Assembly (NCBI GenBank): GCA_036508635.1
Contig: DATCGY010000313.1
Location: 1-22,109 of the forward strand
Direction: 5' to 3'
DNA length: 22,109 nt
Source of the DNA: FEN-727 sp036508635
GTDB lineage: Bacteria; Actinomycetota; Geothermincolia; Fen-727; Anoxymicrobiaceae
The number at the start of each line of letters is the position of its first letter. Position 1 is the first letter of the stretch. Shown here one piece after another: positions 6,954 to 13,721 of this stretch. The position numbers were made by a program, and so were the translations under genes. Below the pieces are notes generated by a model. It was given only the letters and a program-made list of their open reading frames with translations, ran no database searches and was not told the DNA's origin.

Positions 6954-8189
6954 TTACAGCTTCCGGGGCTCGTCGCCGAGCACCATGACGGTCACGTACT
7001 GGAACATGCCACCCCATCCGTGAGACAGGGCTTTCTTTATCTTCTTGGGTATCTGGTGTCCGCCCTCGATCTTGCGCATGATCTGAAGCGCGCATTCGGT
7101 GGGGCGGTTCATGGCGGAGGCCCCGATCGCGTTGGTCGAGAAAACCCCGCCGCTCGCGTTGGTCGGCATCCTGCCGTCGATGTTAAGGTCACCCGCGTCG
7201 AGCATCTTGTGCGCCTCGCCTTCCTTGCAGACGCCGAGCTTCTCGAGCCACATCAGCGACTGGTGCGCGAACCCGTTGTACATCTCGCACATGTCGAGCT
7301 CGTTCGGCGGGTCGGTGATGCCGGCCATTTTGAACGCCTTTTCGGCTGCGAGCTTGGCCGGTATCTGCTCAGCGGGGTCCGTGATCTGGCCCTCGAGGAA
7401 GTTGGCCGTGCACGGGTCGGACGTGGCGCTGCCGAGCCCGTGTATCCATGCGACGTTGCCGTCGGTCAGCTTGCCGACCATCTCCTCGGAGCAGACGATC
7501 GCCGTGGTTGCGCCGTCGCTGGTCGGGCACGTGTGTCCGAACCGGAGCGGGTACGCCACCATCGGCGTTGCCTGGATGTCCTCGACGGTGGTCTTCTTGC
7601 GAAGATGAGCGTATGGGTTGAGCGCGGCGTTGCTGCGCTCGAGAGCCGCCATCTTGTCGATGTGCTCGGGTGATGCGCCTGAGTGGTGCAGATAGCTCAT
7701 GGCCTGGTACGAAGCCGCGCCGGTGGAGCCGCCACCGCCGAAGCCCATGCCCTTGCCGCTGAAGAGGTCCATTCCGGATTGGACCATGGTCATGGCCTCG
7801 GGCATCACGATACCGGCAAGGCCGACCTGCGAGTCACCCTCCGACTGCTTCTCCCAGGTGACCGCCATGACCACGTCGTACAGACCGCTGGCCACGTAGT
7901 AGTAAGCCGCCTGGAGCGTGGACATTCCGGTCGTGCCCCCCGTGGAGATGCGGATGGTAGGCTTGTCGACCGCGCGAATGTGGTCGCTCGACCACAGGTG
8001 CGGGAGGTTGACCCCCTCGAACGTCTGCATGTTGCCGTAGGTGATGGCATCGATATCGTCAGGAGTGAGGCCCGTGTTGCGGAACGCCGCGCCAACAGAC
8101 TCCTCGATCATCTCGACGATGCTGACGTCCTTGCGCTTGCTCACGAAAACCGGGGTGTATCCGACCCCCATAATTGCGACGTTTCTCAT
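6954..8189 (-). CDS. Thiolase-superfamily protein lacking canonical catalytic residues (copy B)
   Basis: The 411-residue protein has the length and fold signature of SCP-x-type thiolases. Examples are the N-terminal IMGVGYTPV, the mid-region VASGLYDVVMAVTWEKQSE, and the C-terminal SGGVF...IGAS. The usual nucleophile Cys is replaced in ISTGGTTGMS (81-90; SCP-x has NNNCSTGST), with Gly85 at the aligned site. The catalytic His of the GHP motif is Asn (N353 in TNAIGAS), and the C-terminal Cys-x-Gly region reads GWGGMF. Tyr304 and His309 sit in EMYNGFAH where SCP-x enzymes have HDCF. A normal thiolytic mechanism is therefore doubtful. An Ltp2-like retro-aldolase, an acyl transferase or a structural subunit is possible. 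Its ribosome site, GGAGGAGGG, lies within the end of the upstream gene, giving likely translational coupling. Confidence 0.85.
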   Translation of the reverse strand: MRNVAIMGVGYTPVFVSKRKDVSIVEMIEESVGAAFRNTGLTPDDIDAITYGNMQTFEGVNLPHLWSSDHIRAVDKPTIRISTGGTTGMSTLQAAYYYVASGLYDVVMAVTWEKQSEGDSQVGLAGIVMPEAMTMVQSGMDLFSGKGMGFGGGGSTGAASYQAMSYLHHSGASPEHIDKMAALERSNAALNPYAHLRKKTTVEDIQATPMVAYPLRFGHTCPTSDGATTAIVCSEEMVGKLTDGNVAWIHGLGSATSDPCTANFLEGQITDPAEQIPAKLAAEKAFKMAGITDPPNELDMCEMYNGFAHQSLMWLEKLGVCKEGEAHKMLDAGDLNIDGRMPTNASGGVFSTNAIGASAMNRPTECALQIMRKIEGGHQIPKKIKKALSHGWGGMFQYVTVMVLGDEPRKL

Positions 8190-8192
8190 ATA

Positions 8193-9344
8193 TCATCCCT
8201 CCTCCGTGCTGACGACCATCACTGCGTTGTGCTGCAAGCAGAGACCGTCCTGGCCGTGGGCCAGCGCGGTTTTAGCGTCCGCCACCTGGGTGTCGCCGGC
8301 CGTGCCGGTGAGTTGCCTGTAGCACTCGGCGAGACGGACCATGCCCCCAGCGCTGAAGGCGTACGCGCCAAGAGCGCCCCCGGAGGGGCAGACAGGCATC
8401 GCGCCGTCAAGCTCCGAGAGACCCCGGTCGGCAACGTCGCCGCCGCTACCCTCCGCGAAGAGCCCGAGGCCCTCGCATATGATCGGCTCCTGGTGGGCGA
8501 ACTTTGCGCTGACCTCGACGAGGTCGAGATCGTTTGCCGGGTCGCTGATGCCCGCCATCTTGTATGCTCTCTTGCCGGCGAGTCTCACCGACTTGCAGCG
8601 GGTCACGCTACGCTCCGGATAGTAGGTATCGAGCGAATCGCCGATGCCCTTAACCCAGACCGGCTTGTCGGTAAGCTCTTTCGCCTTATCCTCGGATGCC
8701 ATGAGCAGTACGCATGCTCCATCGGTAAACGGATAGCAGTGAGCCTGCCTGAGAGGCTCGTACAGGAACTCCGAGGCGAGAACGTCATCGACAGAGGCAT
8801 CGGCCTTGCCGTTGAAAGCCAGGGGGTTCCTGGCTGCATTTCGGAGGTTTCTCACGACCACTTTCGCGAGTTGCTCGTCGGTCATCCCGAACGCTTCCAT
8901 GTAGGCGCGAGCCTGGAGCGCGGCAGCGCTCAGCTCGTTGAGAAGGCCGAGCTGGCGGTCGTAAGTCGGGTTCATCGTGTAGTCCATCATGAGGTACGGT
9001 CTCATCACGGAGCCGCCCTGGCTGTTGCCGACTACCAGCGCCGTGTCGTAAAGCCCCGACATGAGCCTGGCGGTCGCGTAGGTCGCGGCCATGACGCCGT
9101 CGGCCTCCACCTTGGTCTCGTCTTTCATATAGGCGCCCACCGGGCAGTCCTCGAAGACGTTACTGATCGTGTGCCCGGCCGAGAAGTCGTTTGAGCACAA
9201 GACGAACGTGTCAATATCGTGCCTGGTTATTCCCATCTCCTTGTAGAACTCCCTGACCAGGTCGAACAGCATCCGCTCGCGGGATTTGCCCACGTCGGCC
9301 GCGTTTATCTGAGCCTGGCCTACTATTGCTACTTTTCTCAGCAT
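8193..9344 (-). CDS. Thiolase-superfamily protein lacking nucleophilic cysteine (copy A)
   Basis: A 383-residue thiolase-like protein (IVGQAQINAAD at the N-terminus, LMSGLYDTALVVGNSQGG at 94-111, CPSGGALGAY at 319-328). The segment KVEADGVMAA (78-87) aligns with the nucleophile loop of thiolases but has no Cys. The GHP His position appears to be Ala329. The region near the second catalytic Cys keeps a cysteine (C369 in DGLCLQHN). The partner motif at 277-284 is EVSAKFAH. It is distinct from copy B and not a recent duplicate. It lies 13 bp after the DUF35 gene at 9358-9822 and 3 bp before copy B. I expect a heteromeric complex; the reaction is unknown. Confidence 0.82.
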   Translation of the reverse strand: MLRKVAIVGQAQINAADVGKSRERMLFDLVREFYKEMGITRHDIDTFVLCSNDFSAGHTISNVFEDCPVGAYMKDETKVEADGVMAATYATARLMSGLYDTALVVGNSQGGSVMRPYLMMDYTMNPTYDRQLGLLNELSAAALQARAYMEAFGMTDEQLAKVVVRNLRNAARNPLAFNGKADASVDDVLASEFLYEPLRQAHCYPFTDGACVLLMASEDKAKELTDKPVWVKGIGDSLDTYYPERSVTRCKSVRLAGKRAYKMAGISDPANDLDLVEVSAKFAHQEPIICEGLGLFAEGSGGDVADRGLSELDGAMPVCPSGGALGAYAFSAGGMVRLAECYRQLTGTAGDTQVADAKTALAHGQDGLCLQHNAVMVVSTEEG

Positions 9345-9357
9345 ATCTTCACCCCCC

Positions 9358-9822
9358 TCAACCGACCGGCTCGAAGTGACTAAGATCCGCGAGGCTGTCC
9401 TCGGCTGGATCCTTGAAAATCGCCTTTAAGCGCAGCCCCTTCTTTAGGTCGGCCGTCGCGAGGCCTTTCACTTCAGCGAGGAGTGGTACGGTCGCTCCCT
9501 CGAGTTTCACCATCGCCAGGAGCTGCGGATCGTCGAGCTTCTCGACCGCGCCACGGTCCAGTTTAACGTGGCCGATCGTGAAGTTCTCGACAGTGCCCTC
9601 GGGTCCTACCTCGACCCACTCGTCCATCGGCTTGTTGCATGCGCCGCAGAAGCTTCGCGGCGGGACCGCGACCTTGCCGCACGCGGGGCACTTGACGCCA
9701 AGGATCTTCTTGTCGCCAAGACCCTTGATGTAGCGCTCCATGAAGGAACCGATGCGGTAGTTGTAGGTGTAATCGAGCGGGACCTGCACATCGATAACCA
9801 GTCTTTCTGGTTTGTCAGCCAT
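9358..9822 (-). CDS. DUF35 zinc-ribbon/OB-fold protein, thiolase partner (copy A)
   Basis: The 154-residue first gene of the operon starts at ATG 9822 after GGAGGT. The zinc ribbon is CPAC (C45, C48) plus CGAC (C59, C62), followed by an OB-fold with GTVENFTIGHVKL and GLRLKAIF. It belongs to the same family as copy B but is clearly diverged. In known systems such as BbsA/BbsB (benzoylsuccinyl-CoA thiolase) and the archaeal HMG-CoA synthase/thiolase complex, this kind of protein bridges or activates a thiolase. Here it likely pairs with the adjacent copy A thiolase-like protein. Confidence 0.85.
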   Translation of the reverse strand: MADKPERLVIDVQVPLDYTYNYRIGSFMERYIKGLGDKKILGVKCPACGKVAVPPRSFCGACNKPMDEWVEVGPEGTVENFTIGHVKLDRGAVEKLDDPQLLAMVKLEGATVPLLAEVKGLATADLKKGLRLKAIFKDPAEDSLADLSHFEPVG

Positions 9823-9899
9823 AGGCTCACCTCCAAATTGAACTCAGCTTAACGCACTGACCAACTGGAACATACTATTAAGCCCACAATGCGGATTAA

Positions 9900-9928
9900 A
9901 TAATATAACTAGACGGAATTCGTGTAAA
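9900..9928 (-). promoter_or_regulatory. Sigma-70 promoter of the DUF35/thiolase operon
   Basis: Read on the minus strand, TTTACA (9928-9923), an exact 17-bp spacer, and TATTAT (9905-9900). Each hexamer is one mismatch from consensus. A T-rich stretch directly upstream (about 9931-9960) could act as an UP element. The leader to the ATG at 9822 is about 70 nt. Confidence 0.7.
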
Positions 9929-9962
9929 GCTAATAAAAAGGCAGAAAAAAGGAAAAGTATTA

Positions 9963-10056
9963 AGTGGTTTCCCGGGTGAGCCTCGCCAGCCATGATGCCC
10001 GTAAGGGACGCTCGTGGGATACTGCGGTTCTCCCACGGGCGCCTCGCGAGACCACT
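9963..10056 (-). terminator. Putative structured terminator downstream of mgsA
   Basis: An outer 9-bp stem pairs 9963-9971 with 10048-10056 (one G-U pair). An inner stem pairs 10010-10019 with 10031-10040 (one G-U pair). On the minus strand T-rich runs follow (about 9958-9934). The outer arm overlaps the mgsA stop codon. This would end mgsA transcription before the next operon's promoter. The long loop makes it less certain than a simple hairpin. Confidence 0.35.
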
Positions 10057-10501
10057 AGATCGCGGGTCTCAGCTCCTCAAGGTCGCGGCTGGTTATGCCT
10101 TTCAGGAACATATCCGCCGACGCCGGGTTTGTGGCGAGCGGTATGTTGTGTACGTCGCATACCCTCAAGAGCGCCGATATGTCCGGGTCGTGCGGTTGAG
10201 AGAAGAGCGGGTCGCGCAGGAATATCACAAGGTCGATCTCGCCGCTTGCGATGAGCCCCCCGATCTGGAGGTCTCCACCTTCGGGACCGCCGAGCATGCA
10301 CTTGACCTCGAGCCCCGTTTTTTCAATTATCTGCATCCCGGTGGAGCCGGTGGCGACCAGTTCGCACCTACTCAGCGCTTCGCGGTGCTCGTTCGCGAAC
10401 ATCACGATATCCACTTTCTTGGCGTCATGCGCGATCAGGGCTACGGTGGTCTTGTCGACCCGTTTCTTCTTCTTCGGCGTTGTCACTGTCTTGTGTTCCA
10501 T
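10055..10501 (-). CDS. mgsA: Methylglyoxal synthase
   Basis: The 148-residue protein matches the family length (about 150) and motifs. MgsA converts dihydroxyacetone phosphate to methylglyoxal plus inorganic phosphate in the cytosol. Visible motifs are VALIAHDAKK near the N-terminus (phosphate-binding region), ATGSTG, GGPEGGDLQIGG with the catalytic Asp, DPLFSQPHDPDISALLRVC with the PHD catalytic His, and NIPLATNPASAD. A Lys-rich N-terminal extension (KKKKR) precedes the domain. The start is ATG 10501 behind AGGAG. The open frame continues further upstream, but only across the divergent regulator gene. It is divergent from phoP and shares an intergenic region of 11-bp Pho-box-like repeats oriented toward mgsA. 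I infer induction by phosphate limitation. Confidence 0.93.
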   Translation of the reverse strand: MEHKTVTTPKKKKRVDKTTVALIAHDAKKVDIVMFANEHREALSRCELVATGSTGMQIIEKTGLEVKCMLGGPEGGDLQIGGLIASGEIDLVIFLRDPLFSQPHDPDISALLRVCDVHNIPLATNPASADMFLKGITSRDLEELRPAI

Positions 10502-10530
10502 CGTTCTCCTTTCGATCTGCTTTGAAATCA

Positions 10531-10536
10531 AGTATA
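10531..10536 (-). promoter_or_regulatory. mgsA -10 element
   Basis: TATACT on the minus strand (one mismatch from TATAAT), about 30 bp upstream of the mgsA ATG. There is no good -35 hexamer. The Pho-box repeats occupy that position, as at activator-dependent promoters. Confidence 0.5.
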
Positions 10537-10545
10537 GCGGGCAAG

Positions 10546-10589
10546 ACTGAAGAACAGGTGAAGGCACGGTTAAGCTTGGGTTAAAGATT
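10546..10589 (-). promoter_or_regulatory. Four 11-bp Pho-box-like direct repeats between mgsA and phoP
   Basis: On the minus strand the 7-mers TTTAACC, CTTAACC, CTTCACC and CTTCAGT follow one another at exact 11-bp intervals (plus-strand starts at 10579, 10568, 10557 and 10546). Their consensus is CTTMACC. Actinobacterial PHO boxes, as defined in Streptomyces, are 11-bp direct repeats with a GTTCACC core; CTTCACC differs at one base. PhoB/PhoP-family regulators bind such direct repeats as head-to-tail dimers. The site could act on both mgsA and the phoPR operon. Confidence 0.65.
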
Positions 10590-10603
10590 CTGTATGCCTG
10601 CGG

Positions 10604-10609
10604 TATCAT
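10604..10609 (+). promoter_or_regulatory. phoP -10 element
   Basis: TATCAT (one mismatch from TATAAT), 25 bp after the start of the last GGTTAA repeat. No consensus -35 is present; the repeats cover that region, consistent with autoregulation. Confidence 0.45.
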
Positions 10610-10631
10610 TAGCGTGGATACTGGAGCAATC

Positions 10632-11333
10632 ATGAAAAAGATACTGATAATAGAAGACGAGGCACCGCTCGCCGAAGCCCTTCGGTACACGCTCGAGAAA
10701 GAGGGATACCGGGTGGCTGTCGAGTGCGACGGCAAGAGCGGGCTTGAGCGGTTCCTGAACGACGGAGCCGATCTCGTGACTCTCGACCTCATGCTTCCCG
10801 GCATGGACGGGCTAGATGTCTGTCGGCGGATCAGGGCCGAATCCATGGTGCCCATCCTCATGCTTACAGCCAAGGACTCGGACCTTGACGAAGTGCTCGG
10901 GCTGGAGATGGGAGCCGACGACTACGTAACCAAGCCGTTCGACATGCGTAAGCTGATAGCGCGGATCAAAGCGCTGTTGCGCAGGTCGATGGAGGAAGCG
11001 CAACCGATGATCAGGGACCGGCTCGAGTATGGTGACCTGGTAATGGACATCCAGAAACATGAGGTACGCGTCGGCGGCAGGTCGGTCCACCTTACTCCGA
11101 CCGAATATGGGGTGCTCGAGCTGCTCATGCGTCGCCCGGGCAAAGTCATAGTGAGGGAGACGCTACTCAACCAGCTCTGGGACGGTTACTACGGGTCGAG
11201 CAAGACTCTGGACGTACATGTCAGGCACCTGAGGGAAAAAATCGAGGAGGACCCTTCGCGCCCTGGGTACGTCAAGACTGTAAGGGGCACGGGATACCGG
11301 CTCGACAAACCCACCGACGAGAACAAGGGCTGA
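10632..11333 (+). CDS. phoP: OmpR/PhoB-family response regulator (phosphate regulon)
   Basis: A 233-residue regulator starting at ATG 10632 behind GGAG (10623-10626). An upstream in-frame GTG at 10614 is less likely. The receiver domain (1-115) has the acidic pair E8/D9, phospho-acceptor D52 in TLDLMLPGMDG, T79 and K101 in VTKPF. The winged-helix output domain (about 127-225) has LTPTEYGVLELL, the recognition helix region TLDVHVRHLREKIE, and the wing VRGTGYRL. The gene name (PhoP or PhoB) rests on position: it is followed 4 bp later by a PhoR-like kinase and then pstSCAB-phoU. It probably binds the 11-bp repeats upstream of itself, mgsA and pstS. Confidence 0.9.
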   Translation: MKKILIIEDEAPLAEALRYTLEKEGYRVAVECDGKSGLERFLNDGADLVTLDLMLPGMDGLDVCRRIRAESMVPILMLTAKDSDLDEVLGLEMGADDYVTKPFDMRKLIARIKALLRRSMEEAQPMIRDRLEYGDLVMDIQKHEVRVGGRSVHLTPTEYGVLELLMRRPGKVIVRETLLNQLWDGYYGSSKTLDVHVRHLREKIEEDPSRPGYVKTVRGTGYRLDKPTDENKG

Positions 11334-11337
11334 GATC

Positions 11338-12720
11338 ATGCTTCGTTTCAGGCATTCGCTCTTCTGGCGATACGCCCTGGCCGTGAGCTTCATAGTGGTG
11401 GTGACAGCGCTGACACTTACCCTGGCCTTGCACGCAAAGATGTCCGAGGCCGCGGCGATCATAACCGGCATAGCACTCTTGCTCATCTTTCTCGCGGGGG
11501 TATCGATACGTTCTGAAAGGACGCTCACCGGCGACCTCAACGAGATCGCAAGCGCTCTGGAAAAGCTTGTCGTCGAGAACGACCTGGACAGGATGCCCCA
11601 GCCACGATTGACAGAGCTCGACGACCTGGCCCAGCACATGGACGCGATCGCCGGTCACGTTCGCAAACACTTCGCCGAGCTCACGCACGAGCGCGACAGG
11701 CTGAGCGCCGTGCTCGACAACATCAACGCGGGCGTAATCGTTGTGAGGAGCGACCTCAAGATAGACATGATCAACCCGGTCGCCGAAAGGGTACTCGGCA
11801 CATCGCGGGAGTATGCCCGGGGGAGGACGTTCACGGAGATACATCACACTCCGGTTATCGACCGTGCCATCGAGAAATCCCGGGGAGGCGCGATGGTCGC
11901 GACGGAAGTCAAGATATCAATTCCTCATTCCAGGTCATTGCGGGTGCTAGCAAACCCCATCACCAGCGCCGGGGATGAGATCACGGGCGTAATATGTGTC
12001 ATCGAAGACGTGACCTCGAGGCGCCGGCTGGAACGCGTAAGAAAGGATTTTGTCGCCAACGTGTCGCACGAGCTGCGCACGCCGGTGGCCAACATGCGCG
12101 CCGTCGTTGACGCGCTGATTGCCGGGGCTGCTGACGACCCCGATGCCGCCAGGCGCTTTCTCTCTGACCTCGACCGTGAATCCAGGCGCCTCGCGGATAT
12201 CATCGAGGATCTGCTGATGTTGTCTCGCCTGGAGGCGGAAGGGACCATGCTGGTGGCTGAGCCGTTCGCCCTCAACGAGATGATCGAGGAGGCGTTGGCC
12301 GAAAAAGCCGGCCTTGCGAGGAAAGGCGAGGTCGAGCTGGCTTTCTCTGACGGTGAGGATGCAGTCGAGATCAGGGGCGACAGGAACCTGATCAAGCTCG
12401 CGTGCACCAACCTGCTGGATAACGCAATAAAGTATAACCGGCCCGGCGGGCGGGTCGATGTCCTGGTCGCGCACGGAAAGGACGAGACTTCGATCAGCGT
12501 CTCCGACACCGGGATCGGCATTCCGATGAAAGAACGGTCCAAGATCTTCGAGCGTTTCTACCGGGTCGACAAGGCCAGGTCCCGCGAGACCGGCGGCACC
12601 GGCCTCGGCCTCTCGATTGTCAAACACGCCGCCGATTTCCACGGCGGCACCATTGACGTCACCAGCACCGAAGGCGAAGGTTCCACCTTCACCCTCGTAA
12701 TCCCAAACGACTTCTCCTGA
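11338..12720 (+). CDS. phoR: PhoR-like sensor histidine kinase
   Basis: This 460-residue kinase has two membrane segments (about 12-31 and 38-56) joined by only a few residues, so there is no extracellular sensor domain. A HAMP-like linker, a PAS domain (about 120-225, LDNINAGVIVV...), HisKA with phospho-acceptor H244 in NVSHELRTPV, and HATPase with N box NLLDNAIKYN, G1 DTGIGIP and G2 GGTGLGLSIV follow. The lack of an external domain fits kinases that sense phosphate indirectly through the PstSCAB-PhoU complex encoded downstream. It starts 4 bp after the regulator stop, so the two are co-transcribed. No clear terminator separates it from pstS. Confidence 0.9.
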   Translation: MLRFRHSLFWRYALAVSFIVVVTALTLTLALHAKMSEAAAIITGIALLLIFLAGVSIRSERTLTGDLNEIASALEKLVVENDLDRMPQPRLTELDDLAQHMDAIAGHVRKHFAELTHERDRLSAVLDNINAGVIVVRSDLKIDMINPVAERVLGTSREYARGRTFTEIHHTPVIDRAIEKSRGGAMVATEVKISIPHSRSLRVLANPITSAGDEITGVICVIEDVTSRRRLERVRKDFVANVSHELRTPVANMRAVVDALIAGAADDPDAARRFLSDLDRESRRLADIIEDLLMLSRLEAEGTMLVAEPFALNEMIEEALAEKAGLARKGEVELAFSDGEDAVEIRGDRNLIKLACTNLLDNAIKYNRPGGRVDVLVAHGKDETSISVSDTGIGIPMKERSKIFERFYRVDKARSRETGGTGLGLSIVKHAADFHGGTIDVTSTEGEGSTFTLVIPNDFS

Positions 12721-12746
12721 CGGGATCTACTCCTCAGGGTAGGGTT

Positions 12747-12790
12747 CTTAACCTTTTCTTAAGGAAATGTTCAGGTAATCTTTTACTGCA
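12747..12790 (+). promoter_or_regulatory. 11-bp Pho-box-like repeats upstream of pstS
   Basis: CTTAACC (12747), CTTAAGG (12758), GTTCAGG (12769) and a weaker CTTTTAC (12780) are spaced exactly 11 bp apart. CTTAACC is identical to a unit in the mgsA/phoP region, and orientation relative to the target gene matches that at mgsA. This predicts direct activation of the pst operon by the adjacent regulator. Confidence 0.65.
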
Positions 12791-12802
12791 ATGAACCCGT
12801 CC

Positions 12803-12808
12803 TTAAAT
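12803..12808 (+). promoter_or_regulatory. Candidate pstS -10 element
   Basis: TTAAAT lies 23 bp after the start of the fourth repeat and about 23 bp before the pstS ATG. If used, the leader would be only about 15 nt, which may explain the absence of a Shine-Dalgarno site there. Confidence 0.35.
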
Positions 12809-12830
12809 ATCACCTGATTTAATTTGATGT

Positions 12831-13721
12831 ATGAGGATGCCTGCTTCTTTGAGAAAGTGGATTGCGATAGGGCTTGGAGTGCTTATTGCACTTTGGGTGG
12901 CGCTGAGCGCGGGATGCGCGAGCGGTTCGAAGTTGCAGGGTAAGACCGATACGGCAATCCATGGACAGGTCAAGACTGCGGGTTCGACTACTGTTCTGCC
13001 ACTTGCTCAGGAAGCCGCTGTTGAATTCACTGATATAAACAGGAATGCCAACGTGGAAGTGCAGGGCGGCGGATCGAGCGCGGGCATAACGCAGTTGAAA
13101 GAGCGGGTCATAGACGTTGCGAACAGCTCGCGCGACCTGCAGCCGGGAGAGAACAACGGCACCCTCGTTGACCACAAGATCGCCTTCGACATAATCGCCG
13201 TGGTCGTCAACCCGAGCAATCCTGTCAAAAATCTGACAAAAGAACAGGCTAAGGCTATTTTCACCGGCAAGATCACGAATTGGAGGGATGTTGGCGGGCC
13301 CGACGAACCGATAGTCGTCGTGATCCGCGACCAGGCTTCTGGCACGAGAGAGGTATTCGACCAGAGGGTGCTCGGGTCCACTTCTGACAAACCCGTACAG
13401 TGCGTCGCGTCCGCCATAGAACAGGCAAGTAATGGTGTTGTTCGCGAGGTCGTCGCTTCGACCGAAGCTGGAATCGGTTACCTGTCACACGGATACGTCA
13501 ACAAGACGGTGCGCCCAGTCAACCTCGATAGCGCCCCTCCTGATATAGAAAACGCATCCTCAGGTCGCTATCCCCTCGCCAGGTACCTTCACATGTTCAC
13601 AAGGGGTCAGCCCGTTGGAGCAGTGAAGTCGTATATCGACTTCGTGTTGTCTCAGAAATTCCAGGTCGAAGTCGTGCGGCGGGCGGGGTACATACCCATC
13701 AGGGAAGTCTTTAAGCAATGA
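12831..13721 (+). CDS. pstS: Phosphate-binding lipoprotein of the Pst ABC transporter
   Basis: The 296-residue protein has an N-terminal hydrophobic segment ending in the lipobox LSAGC (C29), so it is a predicted membrane-anchored lipoprotein. The mature part has the PstS phosphate-binding signatures AGSTTVLPLA, QGGGSSAGI and NSSRDL, then IFTGKITNW and RDQASGTREVF in the second lobe. It captures phosphate outside the membrane and hands it to PstCA. No Shine-Dalgarno precedes ATG 12831; an alternative ATG sits at 12837. The stop overlaps the pstC start by 4 bp (ATGA). Expression is probably controlled by the upstream 11-bp repeats. Confidence 0.94.
   Translation: MRMPASLRKWIAIGLGVLIALWVALSAGCASGSKLQGKTDTAIHGQVKTAGSTTVLPLAQEAAVEFTDINRNANVEVQGGGSSAGITQLKERVIDVANSSRDLQPGENNGTLVDHKIAFDIIAVVVNPSNPVKNLTKEQAKAIFTGKITNWRDVGGPDEPIVVVIRDQASGTREVFDQRVLGSTSDKPVQCVASAIEQASNGVVREVVASTEAGIGYLSHGYVNKTVRPVNLDSAPPDIENASSGRYPLARYLHMFTRGQPVGAVKSYIDFVLSQKFQVEVVRRAGYIPIREVFKQ

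Noticed and set aside
6453..9194. Long open frames on the plus strand opposite the thiolase operon (406 and 503 codons)
   Set aside because: They run antisense to well-supported thiolase and DUF35 genes, encode low-complexity His/Val/Arg-rich sequence with no known motif, and are expected from GC-rich codon bias.
10502..10873. Upstream extension of the mgsA frame to 272 codons
   Set aside because: The extension crosses the divergent promoter region and the start of phoP; the ATG at 10501 has a proper ribosome site and matches the family length.
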